A stretch of DNA of 64,000 nt from an uncultured Planctomycetales bacterium (GTDB lineage Bacteria; Planctomycetota; Planctomycetia; Pirellulales; Thermoguttaceae). The position numbers and the translations under genes are program-made. A model generated the notes under the pieces. That model ran no database searches. It saw nothing but the letters and a program-made list of their open reading frames with translations, and was not told the DNA's origin. Positions 45,996 to 54,008 of the stretch are shown here, piece by piece (positions within the stretch are counted from its first letter, which is position 1; each line of letters opens with the position of its first letter). The stretch lies in assembly GCA_937889015.1 (NCBI GenBank), contig CALARR010000430.1, positions 1-64,000 on the forward strand, given 5' to 3'.

Positions 45996-46424
45996 TCAGT
46001 TCGTTTCCGCCGCCGTGCAGGCGAACTCGAACCGCACGGCCACCGCGCCATCCACGCTGACCTTCGCCTTGAGAAAGAAAGCGTCGGCCAGGCGCTCCAC
46101 TAGGTCGACCTCCAGCCGAATTGTCTCGCCCGGCCGGACCATGCGTTTGAAGCGCACGTCGTTCATCCGCGTCGCCACCGGCACCCGCTTCTCCGCGCCG
46201 GCCAGATGCGCGCTCAGCAGCACCGCCCCGGCCTGCATGGCCGCTTCGCACAGCAGCACACCGGGCACAAGCGGGAACTGCGGATAGTGGCCGGCGAAGA
46301 AGTATTCCTGGCCGGAGAAAGTCTTCAGGCACACGATCCGCGCGGTGCTCTGCTCCACGACTTCGTCGATCAGCAGGAACGGATCGCGGTGGGGAATGGC
46401 GGCGAGAATCTGCTGGCGGCTCAT
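45996..46424 (-). CDS. fabZ: 3-hydroxyacyl-ACP dehydratase (FabZ/FabA type)
   Basis: A 142-residue hot-dog-fold dehydratase. IPHRDPFLLIDEVVE is the family N-terminus, and the active site is GHYPQFPLVPGVLLCEAAMQAG, with the catalytic His and Glu. FKRMVRPGETIRLEVDL follows as expected. Its ATG overlaps the stop of the upstream CrtI-like gene by four bases (ATGA), a sign of translational coupling, so it works in the same pathway. Confidence 0.93.
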   Translation of the reverse strand: MSRQQILAAIPHRDPFLLIDEVVEQSTARIVCLKTFSGQEYFFAGHYPQFPLVPGVLLCEAAMQAGAVLLSAHLAGAEKRVPVATRMNDVRFKRMVRPGETIRLEVDLVERLADAFFLKAKVSVDGAVAVRFEFACTAAETN

Positions 46425-47875
46425 GGGTCCGTGGTGCTCTGGGGGTTCAACTGGGAGTTGCCGTGCATCAGGAAGGCGTCGACCTCGTTGGCCGCGATCA
46501 CCCCGTAGTTCACCGTCCCCAGCCAACCGGACATGATGATCCCCACACTGCCGGCGTGGTACAAGCCGGCGATCTGCTGGGGCAGACTCCGGCTCACGGC
46601 CAGCCCCTCGTACTTGGTGCCGAAGCTCGCGCCGTCGATATGCCCCGTGTAGCGGCGGAAGGTGACCGGCGTGGCGCAGTCCAGCCAGTCTATCTTGTCA
46701 CGGATGCCGGGCACGTATTTCTCGGCCGCCGCCAGCGTCGACTCGGTCAGTTCGCGTTTCTGCCGCACATACTCTTCGGGCGGCAGGCCGGCCCAATCTC
46801 CATAGCGAGCATTGGTGCTGGCCACGATCAGGCAGCGATCGTGGCCGGGACGCGTCTTGGGGTAATAGAACGAATAGGTACGGCTGCTGATCTCGCGCGA
46901 CAGGAGCAGGTCGGTGCGGAAGGCTGGCGCAGTCGACGTAAACAGCAAGTCGCCGCAGGCCTCCTCGTCGATCATCTCGCCCGGCTTCAAGGCCATGTAG
47001 ACCTGGGTGCTGGAATTGTTCAGCCGCACGGCCCGCGCCTGCCCGATGTACTGGGGATCAAGATTCTCTTCGCCCACCAGGTGAAAGATGGTGCCCAGCA
47101 GATTGGCGTTGGACACCACGGCCCGAGTGCGGATCGTGCGGCCGTGGACGCGCACACCACACACGCGGCCCTGGCGGACCTCGATTCGTTCCACCGGGCA
47201 GCGAATGCGCGTGTCACAACCGTTGCGCCGCAATTCGTCGCTCATCAAGTGGATCAGCTTGTCGGTGCCGCCCTGGAACGTATAGACCCCTTTGGACATG
47301 AAATTGGAGAACACGATGCCGTAGGACAGGGCCGGGTCCTCCAGCGTCGAGCCGTTGGCATACGTGATCGGCTCCATCAGCAGCCGCACCACGTCCTCCC
47401 GCCCAGGGAAGAACTGCTCAAACAACTCCCGCGTGCTCATCTGTTGGTCGTCGTAGTGGCTCATCGCCCGGGCATGGTCGAAAAAGGCTTCGACAGTTGC
47501 CGGCGCGATGCCGAACCGCTCGACGAGCAGGCGCGTGAAATCCTGGCGGTCGAACGACGTACACAGCGAGAACATCGGGTTGTCGAAGCGGATATGCTTC
47601 AACTGCACGATGCGGTCGGCGATCTCGGCGCTCCAATAGCGGCGGCAGCTCTTGATCATGCCCACCGGAAAGCCGTGCAGCGAGACGTCGAAGATGTGGC
47701 CGCCGGGCCGGCGAAACCAGGTGGCCAGCCCGCCCAGCTTGTAGTGCTGCTCCAGCAGCAACACCGAGTGCCCGGCGCGAGCCAAGGTGTTGGCGGCGGT
47801 CATTCCGGCCAGGCCGGAACCGATGACGACCACGTCGTAGCTATCGCGCGTGTCTTGGAGAAAATCGCGAGTCAC
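46421..47875 (-). CDS. CrtI/CrtISO-like FAD oxidoreductase
   Basis: A 484-residue flavoprotein of the phytoene desaturase/carotenoid isomerase/retinol saturase group: VVVIGSGLAGMTAANTLARAGHSVLLLEQHYKLGGLATWF at the N-terminus and GLYHAGSVGIIMSGWLGTVNYGVIAANEV at the C-terminal FAD site. No phytoene synthase (CrtB) is nearby; instead it is coupled to FabZ and lies near ACP and FabF, so the substrate is more likely an acyl or polyene chain. Such enzymes desaturate, saturate or isomerise conjugated double bonds. A second, divergent copy lies 92 bases upstream. Confidence 0.85.
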   Translation of the reverse strand: MTRDFLQDTRDSYDVVVIGSGLAGMTAANTLARAGHSVLLLEQHYKLGGLATWFRRPGGHIFDVSLHGFPVGMIKSCRRYWSAEIADRIVQLKHIRFDNPMFSLCTSFDRQDFTRLLVERFGIAPATVEAFFDHARAMSHYDDQQMSTRELFEQFFPGREDVVRLLMEPITYANGSTLEDPALSYGIVFSNFMSKGVYTFQGGTDKLIHLMSDELRRNGCDTRIRCPVERIEVRQGRVCGVRVHGRTIRTRAVVSNANLLGTIFHLVGEENLDPQYIGQARAVRLNNSSTQVYMALKPGEMIDEEACGDLLFTSTAPAFRTDLLLSREISSRTYSFYYPKTRPGHDRCLIVASTNARYGDWAGLPPEEYVRQKRELTESTLAAAEKYVPGIRDKIDWLDCATPVTFRRYTGHIDGASFGTKYEGLAVSRSLPQQIAGLYHAGSVGIIMSGWLGTVNYGVIAANEVDAFLMHGNSQLNPQSTTDP

Positions 47876-47967
47876 AGGATATCAGACACGAGTTGGTCGT
47901 GGAAGAAAAGGCTAATCATCCGGCGGTCCATGTCCATTGTGGCCCCTACGGGGCCGTCGTTCTTCGA

Positions 47968-49341
47968 TCAGCGTTGCAGCAAGTGATTCGTGGCCACGGT
48001 GATCCCGCTGAGCAGCGTGCCCACGATTCCCACCAGTCCCTGGTCGTTTCCGCAGACGAACAGGTTGCGCAGGTGCGTGGTGCCGTCGTGGCGTTTCTGG
48101 CCGCAGCCGTACACGGCGCCTTGGTCGTGCCCGGTGAAGCGGCGAATCGTGAGCGGCGTGAACATGTCGCGTGCCACGACCGCCTGACGAAAGGGGGGCA
48201 CAAACCGCTCGGCCGACGCAACCATTCTAGCGTACCAACGGTCCTTCGCCACCCCGTAGTCGGGGCCGGCCAATGCGTTCCAGCCATCATAGTTCGCCAG
48301 GCAACTGATCCGCACCATGCCGTCGGCCAGGCGTTTTTCGTGCTGGAAGTTGTTGGGAACGCAGATCACACCGCTGCGCACGTCGACCAGATCCTGAGGC
48401 CGGCGATACTCGAATTGCGGCGCGTCGTTGAAGAACACGATCGACTCCCCAAGCCCCAACTCGGCCGGCTCCCGATCGACCACGGAGAGCGCCTCGACAA
48501 ACGACAAAGCCCCGGGCGCAGGCAGATCCTTGGGCTGCGGTTCGCACAACTGAAACGTCTCGCGCAGGCCCGCCGAGGAGAGCACGCGCCGGGCAGCCAG
48601 CCGGGTACCGTCGTCCAGTTCCACCTCCTGCACGCAGTCCCCGCTGACAATCAGCCGCCGTACGCCGCAGCGCAGCCGCAATTCGCCCCCCACCTCCTTG
48701 TACTTCCGCACAATCAGCTTCAGCAGTTCTCGGACCCCGGCTTGGGGACGCGCGAACCCTTCCAGGAAGATCGAACGAAAGAGGATCGAGAACTCGTCGA
48801 AGTTGGGGTCGTGCTCGCGCGGACTGCCGTAGAAGGCCAACGGGCACAAGAGCATCTCGCGCAGCAGCGGCTCGCGCACATGACTCTCCAGCACGGCCCG
48901 CGCCGAGCCGCTGTGCCGTGCCTGGCCGTATTCTTCGTAAGGCGCCAGTGCGGCGGCCAGGCGGCGCAGGCCATCTTCTTCCCCAGGAAATGCGCGGTGA
49001 ACCTCGCTCAACAGGAATTCGAAATCATTGTTGAACCGCAGGCGCACGCCGGGAAAGGCAATCGCCGATCCGACTTGTTGGCAGAGGGGCAACTGATCCC
49101 AACCGATGCGCAGGGCGCGCAACAAGCGGGAGAGGGGGCCGACCTTGGTGCCGGGCGGCACATAGTTGGTCAGGGCGTGCAATCCCACGTCGAAGTTGCG
49201 GCCGTTCAGGCGGTAGAAGGAGTTCAGCCCGCCGATTGTCGAATGCCGTTCGAGGATGCAGACCCGCTGCTCGAAGTGCGCCAGACGGATTCCAGCCGCC
49301 AACCCGGACATCCCGGCGCCGATGATGATCGTATCGTACAT
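47968..49341 (-). CDS. Second CrtI-like FAD oxidoreductase
   Basis: A 457-residue paralogue-like flavoprotein: TIIIGAGMSGLAAGIRLAHFEQRVCILERHSTIGGLNSFY, then GRNFDVGLHALTNY and a C-terminal LRNLFVCGNDQGLVGIVGTLLSGI. It differs enough from its neighbour to suggest a distinct step. The ATG at 49341 was chosen because the FAD motif begins four residues in. A palindromic repeat element (copy D) lies 20 bases upstream, between this gene and the ACP gene, so messenger for this gene reads through or starts after the element. Confidence 0.85.
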   Translation of the reverse strand: MYDTIIIGAGMSGLAAGIRLAHFEQRVCILERHSTIGGLNSFYRLNGRNFDVGLHALTNYVPPGTKVGPLSRLLRALRIGWDQLPLCQQVGSAIAFPGVRLRFNNDFEFLLSEVHRAFPGEEDGLRRLAAALAPYEEYGQARHSGSARAVLESHVREPLLREMLLCPLAFYGSPREHDPNFDEFSILFRSIFLEGFARPQAGVRELLKLIVRKYKEVGGELRLRCGVRRLIVSGDCVQEVELDDGTRLAARRVLSSAGLRETFQLCEPQPKDLPAPGALSFVEALSVVDREPAELGLGESIVFFNDAPQFEYRRPQDLVDVRSGVICVPNNFQHEKRLADGMVRISCLANYDGWNALAGPDYGVAKDRWYARMVASAERFVPPFRQAVVARDMFTPLTIRRFTGHDQGAVYGCGQKRHDGTTHLRNLFVCGNDQGLVGIVGTLLSGITVATNHLLQR

Positions 49342-49360
49342 GGGCCCAGCGCCGAAAGGG

Positions 49361-49447
49361 TAAGAACCTATCCCAGAACCACCCCAGCCACGTCGGGCGG
49401 CCCTGTAGGATTGAGCTGCCAACAGGTTCTGGGACCGGCTCTAAAAC
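49361..49447 (-). repeat. Dispersed palindromic element, copy D
   Basis: Well-kept copy: on the plus strand it starts TAAGAACCTATCCCAGAACC and ends AACAGGTTCTGGGACCGGCT, then CTAAAA. It lies between the ACP gene and the second CrtI-like gene inside the lipid operon. It is the only copy not directly behind a stop codon in the usual orientation; the ACP stop is 74 bases away. Confidence 0.9.
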
Positions 49448-49520
49448 CGCAACCGATGGTCGCGAAGCGCGATGACCCTGGCCCGGCTGACAGCCGCCGA
49501 TCGCGGTTCGCGCGCCCAGG

Positions 49521-49781
49521 CTACTTCTTGGCGATATCCTTCATCAGCGGTTCCAGGTAGCTCACCGTGCTCTGCATGCTGGAGAGGGCCGGATAGTCCT
49601 GCTCCGGAATCTGCACCCGGTAGCGCTTCCTCAGTTCCATCACGATGTCGAGGAAGTCCATGCTGTCCAGCTCGAGCTGTTCGCGGAACGCAACCTCGTC
49701 CTTCAAATGGCTGAGATCTTCGTCGGGCGCGATGCCGGAAAGGATGTCCAGAACCGCCTCTTTGATCTCCGCACCTGTCAT
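49521..49781 (-). CDS. Acyl carrier protein (cluster-specific)
   Basis: An 86-residue four-helix carrier protein. The phosphopantetheine site is LELDSMDFLDIVMELRKRY, with the modified serine in DSM. The usual AcpP site is DSLDxVELVM, so this is a variant typical of dedicated ACPs in secondary lipid or polyketide pathways. It lies between the FabF gene (16 bases upstream) and the CrtI-like genes. Confidence 0.93.
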   Translation of the reverse strand: MTGAEIKEAVLDILSGIAPDEDLSHLKDEVAFREQLELDSMDFLDIVMELRKRYRVQIPEQDYPALSSMQSTVSYLEPLMKDIAKK

Positions 49782-49797
49782 GCTCGTTGCTCCTTGC

Positions 49798-51042
49798 TCA
49801 CACTTTCCCCACGATGACTACCGAATTGATGCCCAGCATGCCGAACGAGTTGTTGAGAATATAACGCACGTTGGGCAATTCGCAGGGCTGATTGGCGACC
49901 AGCCCGGGCAGGGCACACTCCGGGTCGGGCCGATCCAGATTGATCGTCGCGTGACACACGCCGTCTTCGAAGCTGGGCAGATTGCCCGCCAACTCCAGCG
50001 CACCGGCCGCGCCCATCGCATGCCCGATGAAGCTCTTGGCGTTGTTCATCGCCGGCCGACCCTGGCCGTTGAAAACCTGGCGCAGGGCCAAGCATTCCTG
50101 GACGTCACCGCTGGTCGTGCCCGTGGCATGCGTACTGACAATGTCGATTTCTTCCGCCGCCAGCCCTGCACGGCGCAGGGCCAGGCGCATGCACTCGGCC
50201 TGCCGCTGGGGATGGGGCATCACGAAGTCGTAGGCGTCGCTGTTCATGGCGTAGCCTACGATTTCGCCATAGACTTTCGCGCCCCGCGCTCGGGCATCGC
50301 TGAGCCGCTCCAAAACGTACAGACACCCCCCTTCGGAGACCACAATGCCGTTGCGGTCGGCGTCGAAGGGACGCGAGGCCTTGGCCGGATCTTCGTGCCG
50401 TGCCAAGGCGCCTTGACTGTGGAAGCTGGCAAAGATCCCGAAGGTGTGGATGCTCTCCGACACCCCGCCGCCCAGGGCCAGGTCGCACTCGCCCAGACGC
50501 AACATCTGCACGCCCTGGATGATCCCGGCGTTGCCCGCCGCACAGGCCGCGCCCAGCGTGTAATGCGGGCCGGTGATCCCCATGTTCAGCGAGATCTCAC
50601 CGGCCGGGTTGTTGGCCACCGTGCGTGGATTGTGGTGGTGCGACCAGAACTGAGTGTCGTAGTTGTACTCTTTGATCTGGTAGATTTCGTTCTCGGTCTC
50701 AACGTTGCCGTGCTCGGTCACCCCCACGTAGATGCCGACGGTCGACTTGTCGACATTGGCCCAGTCGATGCCCGAGTCGGCAATCGCCTCTTGGGCACAG
50801 TAGATGCCGATGCTCCCCGCGCGCGTGCCGCGGCGGACCTCTTTCTTCCGCTGGTAGCGCAGCTCGTCGTAGTCGCATTGTCCGGCCACGGTCGGACCGA
50901 AGTAGCGGATCTCGTATCGCGTGACCCCGCTACGACCGCACAAAAGGCTCTCCCGGAAATCGCGAAGGCAGTTGCCATTGGGCGCAGTAAGTCCTACGCC
51001 GGTAATGACAATCCGCTCTCGATCCGGACGACTTACAACCAT
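49798..51042 (-). CDS. 3-ketoacyl-ACP synthase II (FabF type)
   Basis: A 414-residue condensing enzyme. RIVITGVGLTAPNGN opens the thiolase fold, the nucleophile is the Cys in LGAACAAGNAGIIQG, and the two histidines lie in STHATGTTSGD and NAKSFIGHAMGAAGALE. The CAAG nucleophile context differs from housekeeping FabF (ACATG), which again suggests a specialised pathway. It probably elongates chains on the adjacent ACP. The start is the ATG giving MVVSRPDRERIVITG. The next gene upstream, the OleD-like reductase, is 196 bases away. Confidence 0.88.
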   Translation of the reverse strand: MVVSRPDRERIVITGVGLTAPNGNCLRDFRESLLCGRSGVTRYEIRYFGPTVAGQCDYDELRYQRKKEVRRGTRAGSIGIYCAQEAIADSGIDWANVDKSTVGIYVGVTEHGNVETENEIYQIKEYNYDTQFWSHHHNPRTVANNPAGEISLNMGITGPHYTLGAACAAGNAGIIQGVQMLRLGECDLALGGGVSESIHTFGIFASFHSQGALARHEDPAKASRPFDADRNGIVVSEGGCLYVLERLSDARARGAKVYGEIVGYAMNSDAYDFVMPHPQRQAECMRLALRRAGLAAEEIDIVSTHATGTTSGDVQECLALRQVFNGQGRPAMNNAKSFIGHAMGAAGALELAGNLPSFEDGVCHATINLDRPDPECALPGLVANQPCELPNVRYILNNSFGMLGINSVVIVGKV

Positions 51043-51238
51043 AGACTCAGCCCTACCTTCACTGCAGCAAACCCTCAAAAGTAACGCTTTCCATCCCGCT
51101 TGGCAAGACGGGGGCCTTGGGGGCAGAACGAGGTACCCGTAAAGAGTGCCACGCGACCGCATTCTGACCACAGAGCGGTGCGCTGTCGCGCAGAAGATCG
51201 CTGGGCCGCGCAGACCGCAACACATCCGGGGGGGACGC

Positions 51239-52228
51239 TCACGGCCGGCGCAGTTCGGCGGCCAGACGCTCCATCCCCTCGGCCGTCGAGATCCACGCCC
51301 GATAGCCAAAGTCGCGCCGCGCACGGCCAATGTCGAAGTAGTGGTCTTTGGCCAGTTGGGCGGCCAGAAATCGGGTCATCGGCGGATCGCCACGCAGCCC
51401 CAGCAGCCCGTAGGCCGCTTCCATCACGGCCCCCAGACGCCAGGCCGCCTGGAAAGAAATCGATTTGCGCACCGACGCCAGTCCAGCTAGCGCCAAGAGT
51501 TGATCGATCCACTGCCAGCAGTTGACCGGCTCGCCCTGGCTGAGGAAATAGGCCCGGCCCGCCACCGGCGAGTCGGCCTGCAAGGCCTCGGCGGCCAGCA
51601 GGTGAGCCCGGGCCGCATTCTCCACGTAAATCATGTCGATTCGATTGCTTCCGTCGCCTACGCGCCGCAGGCGTCCGGACCTGGCGCGCTCGATCAGACG
51701 GGGAATCAGGTGCCGATCGCGCGGCCCCCAGATCAAATGCGGCCGCAGGGCACAAGTGCGCAGGTCCGGCCCGTTAGCCCCCAGCACCATCTGCTCGGCC
51801 AGGGCCTTGCTGTGCGGATAGTGGCTGAGCCAGCGTTGGGGATAGGGGGCCGATTCGTCCACGCCCCGTTGATCACCGCCATCGAACGTGACACTGGGGC
51901 TGCTGCTGTAGACCAGGCGGGGCACGCGTGCCGCTCGGCAGCCGTCCAACACGTTCCGGGTGCCCTCGGTATTGATGCCGTAGTAGTGGCTCCACGGCCC
52001 CCCGATGCCGGCCACGCCCGCCACGTGAAACACCACATCCACGCCCTGGCACGCCTGGCGCACGGCAGACGCGTCGCGCAGATCCCCCTGGATCGTCTTT
52101 ACCCCCAAGTGCTCCAGGGCCTCATAGCGCCCCCGACAAAGGGCGCGCACACGATCGCCCCGCGCGATAAGCATCTCGACAATGTACTGGCCGAGGAACC
52201 CCCCGGCCCCGGTGACCAGGGACTGCAT
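51239..52228 (-). CDS. NAD(P)-dependent reductase, 3-beta-HSD/OleD-like
   Basis: A 329-residue extended short-chain dehydrogenase. The Rossmann motif is VTGAGGFLGQYIVEMLIARG and the catalytic Tyr-Lys pair is YPHSKALAEQ (Y-x3-K). DVVFHVAGVAGIGGPWSHYYGINTEGTRNVLDGCR and LVYSSSPSVTFDG fit the 3-beta-hydroxysteroid dehydrogenase group that includes OleD, which reduces the beta-keto product of OleA. Together with the OleA-like gene at the other end of the cluster this gives two of the four Ole functions; OleB and OleC are not in the window. Confidence 0.82.
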   Translation of the reverse strand: MQSLVTGAGGFLGQYIVEMLIARGDRVRALCRGRYEALEHLGVKTIQGDLRDASAVRQACQGVDVVFHVAGVAGIGGPWSHYYGINTEGTRNVLDGCRAARVPRLVYSSSPSVTFDGGDQRGVDESAPYPQRWLSHYPHSKALAEQMVLGANGPDLRTCALRPHLIWGPRDRHLIPRLIERARSGRLRRVGDGSNRIDMIYVENAARAHLLAAEALQADSPVAGRAYFLSQGEPVNCWQWIDQLLALAGLASVRKSISFQAAWRLGAVMEAAYGLLGLRGDPPMTRFLAAQLAKDHYFDIGRARRDFGYRAWISTAEGMERLAAELRRP

Positions 52229-52325
52229 GGTTAGGGCGATGCCGAGTGCGGATGGAAAAAGGGCTACATGCCCACCTGCGCCTCCACAGTCCCAGGGGAC
52301 TCATCGGCGGTGGTTGGGCGACAGT

Positions 52326-53600
52326 CTACTTGAAGGCGGCCCCAGAACTGCTTGTCGCTTCAGGCCCTTCCGGCCGCACCAGATGCGCCGGCAGTTTCTG
52401 CAAAATCGCCTTGGCGTCTTGCTCCGGCGGCGTTGCAGCCGCCTCGGGTTTGGCCGGGCCCTTCGAATCCTTCGCATTCGCTGCCGTGTAGGCGTCGATG
52501 CTCAACGCCCGGGGCGCATCGCCGGCCCCATTCTCGGCAACCTCCGACGCTTTGTCCAGCGAAGCCTGCACCATTTCGATCGGAATCGCGAACCGCAGCG
52601 GCTGGCTGGCCCCCACGGCCGAGCCCGGCAGTTCCAATCGCAGTTGCTTCGCCGCCGGATCCGGCGGCTCGAACAACAAGATGTCCTCAAAAGCTTCACC
52701 GGGCGCAATCGACTGTACTGGCGGACGCTGGCTGACGACGGCTGTGGTGCGATAGGACTTGCCTTGGTCGTCTTTCAGGCTCACATCCCGGACCGTGCCC
52801 GTGAACAAGCCCCAGCAACGATAGTCCACAGGCTGGGTTGCCCCGGCGTTCTCCAAACGAAGGGTGACGATCAAACGCTCACCACGAGTCTCCATCTTCG
52901 GCGGCCGCCCGACCACGACCGACTTGATGCTCACGGCCAACTGGCTCTTGGCCTGCGTCAGGGAGATTCGCTCCTTCGCGGCGTTGTGCCAGCGGATCGA
53001 CGGCTGGGCCGGCCTGATCTCGGTCGCTTGCTTGGCCAGGTCTTTGTTGTATCCCAATTCCAGTTCGTCCAAGCTGATGCGCGACTGCTTGGCGGCCTGC
53101 CCGTCAGCCGACGAGCCCGATTCGTCGCTCTCCCCCGTGTCGAGCATGAACCAGAGGCCCACGCCCATGACCAGCACGCCGACCAGAACGAGAACCATCA
53201 GCAGACTTCTGTCCGAACGGCGCGTGCGGCGTTTGATCCCCGACTTGCCCGACACTCGACCACCATCGGGCCCAGTGTCGATGTGAATCCCCGGCGTGGG
53301 TGCGCGCGAGGCCGGGGGCTTCGGTGGCGGGGGCTGATGCGCGACGCGCGGCGGTGTGACGCACGAATGCCCGCTGGAACCAAGCCCAACCACCTGCGTC
53401 GTGGCCACAGCCCCGACGGTTTCTTCGGTCGGCAAAGGGAATAATCCCCGCACCTTGGCGGCCTGGACCCAGGGGCCTTGACTGCCGCGGCGCAAGAAAT
53501 CCTGTGGCTGCAGGTCGCCTTGTGCGGCCAGCCGCTTGAGATACTGGGAACTGATGGGGCCCAGTTCCCGGCCTCCCACCTTACAGAACCAAGTCGACAT
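52326..53600 (-). CDS. GYF_2-domain membrane protein
   Basis: A 424-residue protein. Residues 1-55 form a GYF_2 (DUF4339) domain (WFCKVGGRELGPISSQYLKRLAAQGDLQPQDFLRRGSQGPWVQA), a likely proline-rich-peptide binder. A Pro-rich low-complexity stretch follows, then basic RRTRRSDRS and one membrane segment (about 132-153, LLMVLVLVGVLVMGVGLWFML). The outer part (about 155-424) includes a beta-sandwich-like section (ERLIVTLRLENAGATQPVDYRCWGLF...) and an Ala/Pro-rich tail. Function unknown; such proteins are abundant in planctomycetes. It stands between mutS and the lipid cluster, about 100 bases upstream of the OleD-like gene. Confidence 0.75.
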   Translation of the reverse strand: MSTWFCKVGGRELGPISSQYLKRLAAQGDLQPQDFLRRGSQGPWVQAAKVRGLFPLPTEETVGAVATTQVVGLGSSGHSCVTPPRVAHQPPPPKPPASRAPTPGIHIDTGPDGGRVSGKSGIKRRTRRSDRSLLMVLVLVGVLVMGVGLWFMLDTGESDESGSSADGQAAKQSRISLDELELGYNKDLAKQATEIRPAQPSIRWHNAAKERISLTQAKSQLAVSIKSVVVGRPPKMETRGERLIVTLRLENAGATQPVDYRCWGLFTGTVRDVSLKDDQGKSYRTTAVVSQRPPVQSIAPGEAFEDILLFEPPDPAAKQLRLELPGSAVGASQPLRFAIPIEMVQASLDKASEVAENGAGDAPRALSIDAYTAANAKDSKGPAKPEAAATPPEQDAKAILQKLPAHLVRPEGPEATSSSGAAFK

Positions 53601-54008
53601 GCCACATCCTCAACGAAACCCAGATAAGAGCCGCAACGGGCCAGGTTTCTCGCGAGAGGTTAAGCGGCCGAGATAGACCTCGGGCCGGGCTTGTGCAACG
53701 GGGGCGAACCCACCTGCGACCGCACGCGACCGCGTCTCAAAGCCTGCCCAGTGCCGCTTCGACACGTACGTCTTTGCGGCCGCCCAGGCTGACGATGACG
53801 CTCCGAGATGAACTCGATGGCAGCGAGCGGTCAGACAAGAATGCCCACTCCTCCGTTCCTCTCTCTAGTGTAATCCGAGGTGCGACGAAAGCCAGCAAGT
53901 ACGCCCAAACGGTCGGGGCGAGCCACCGCCCGGCGTCCGCTCCAAACCGGCGGTAAACGCCCTCAACACGCTGCCCAACAAGGAGTTAGACCACCGCACT
54001 GCAGGCCC
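53601..54008. other. Intergenic region between mutS and the GYF_2 gene
   Basis: About 400 bases, same-strand genes on both sides, no family-like open frame and no clear repeat. The promoter of the GYF_2 gene presumably lies here. Confidence 0.4.

Noticed and set aside
46421..49341. Carotenoid biosynthesis by the two CrtI-like genes
   Set aside because: No crtB, crtE or cyclase gene is nearby, while ACP, FabF and FabZ genes are interleaved with them, so an acyl-chain role is more likely.
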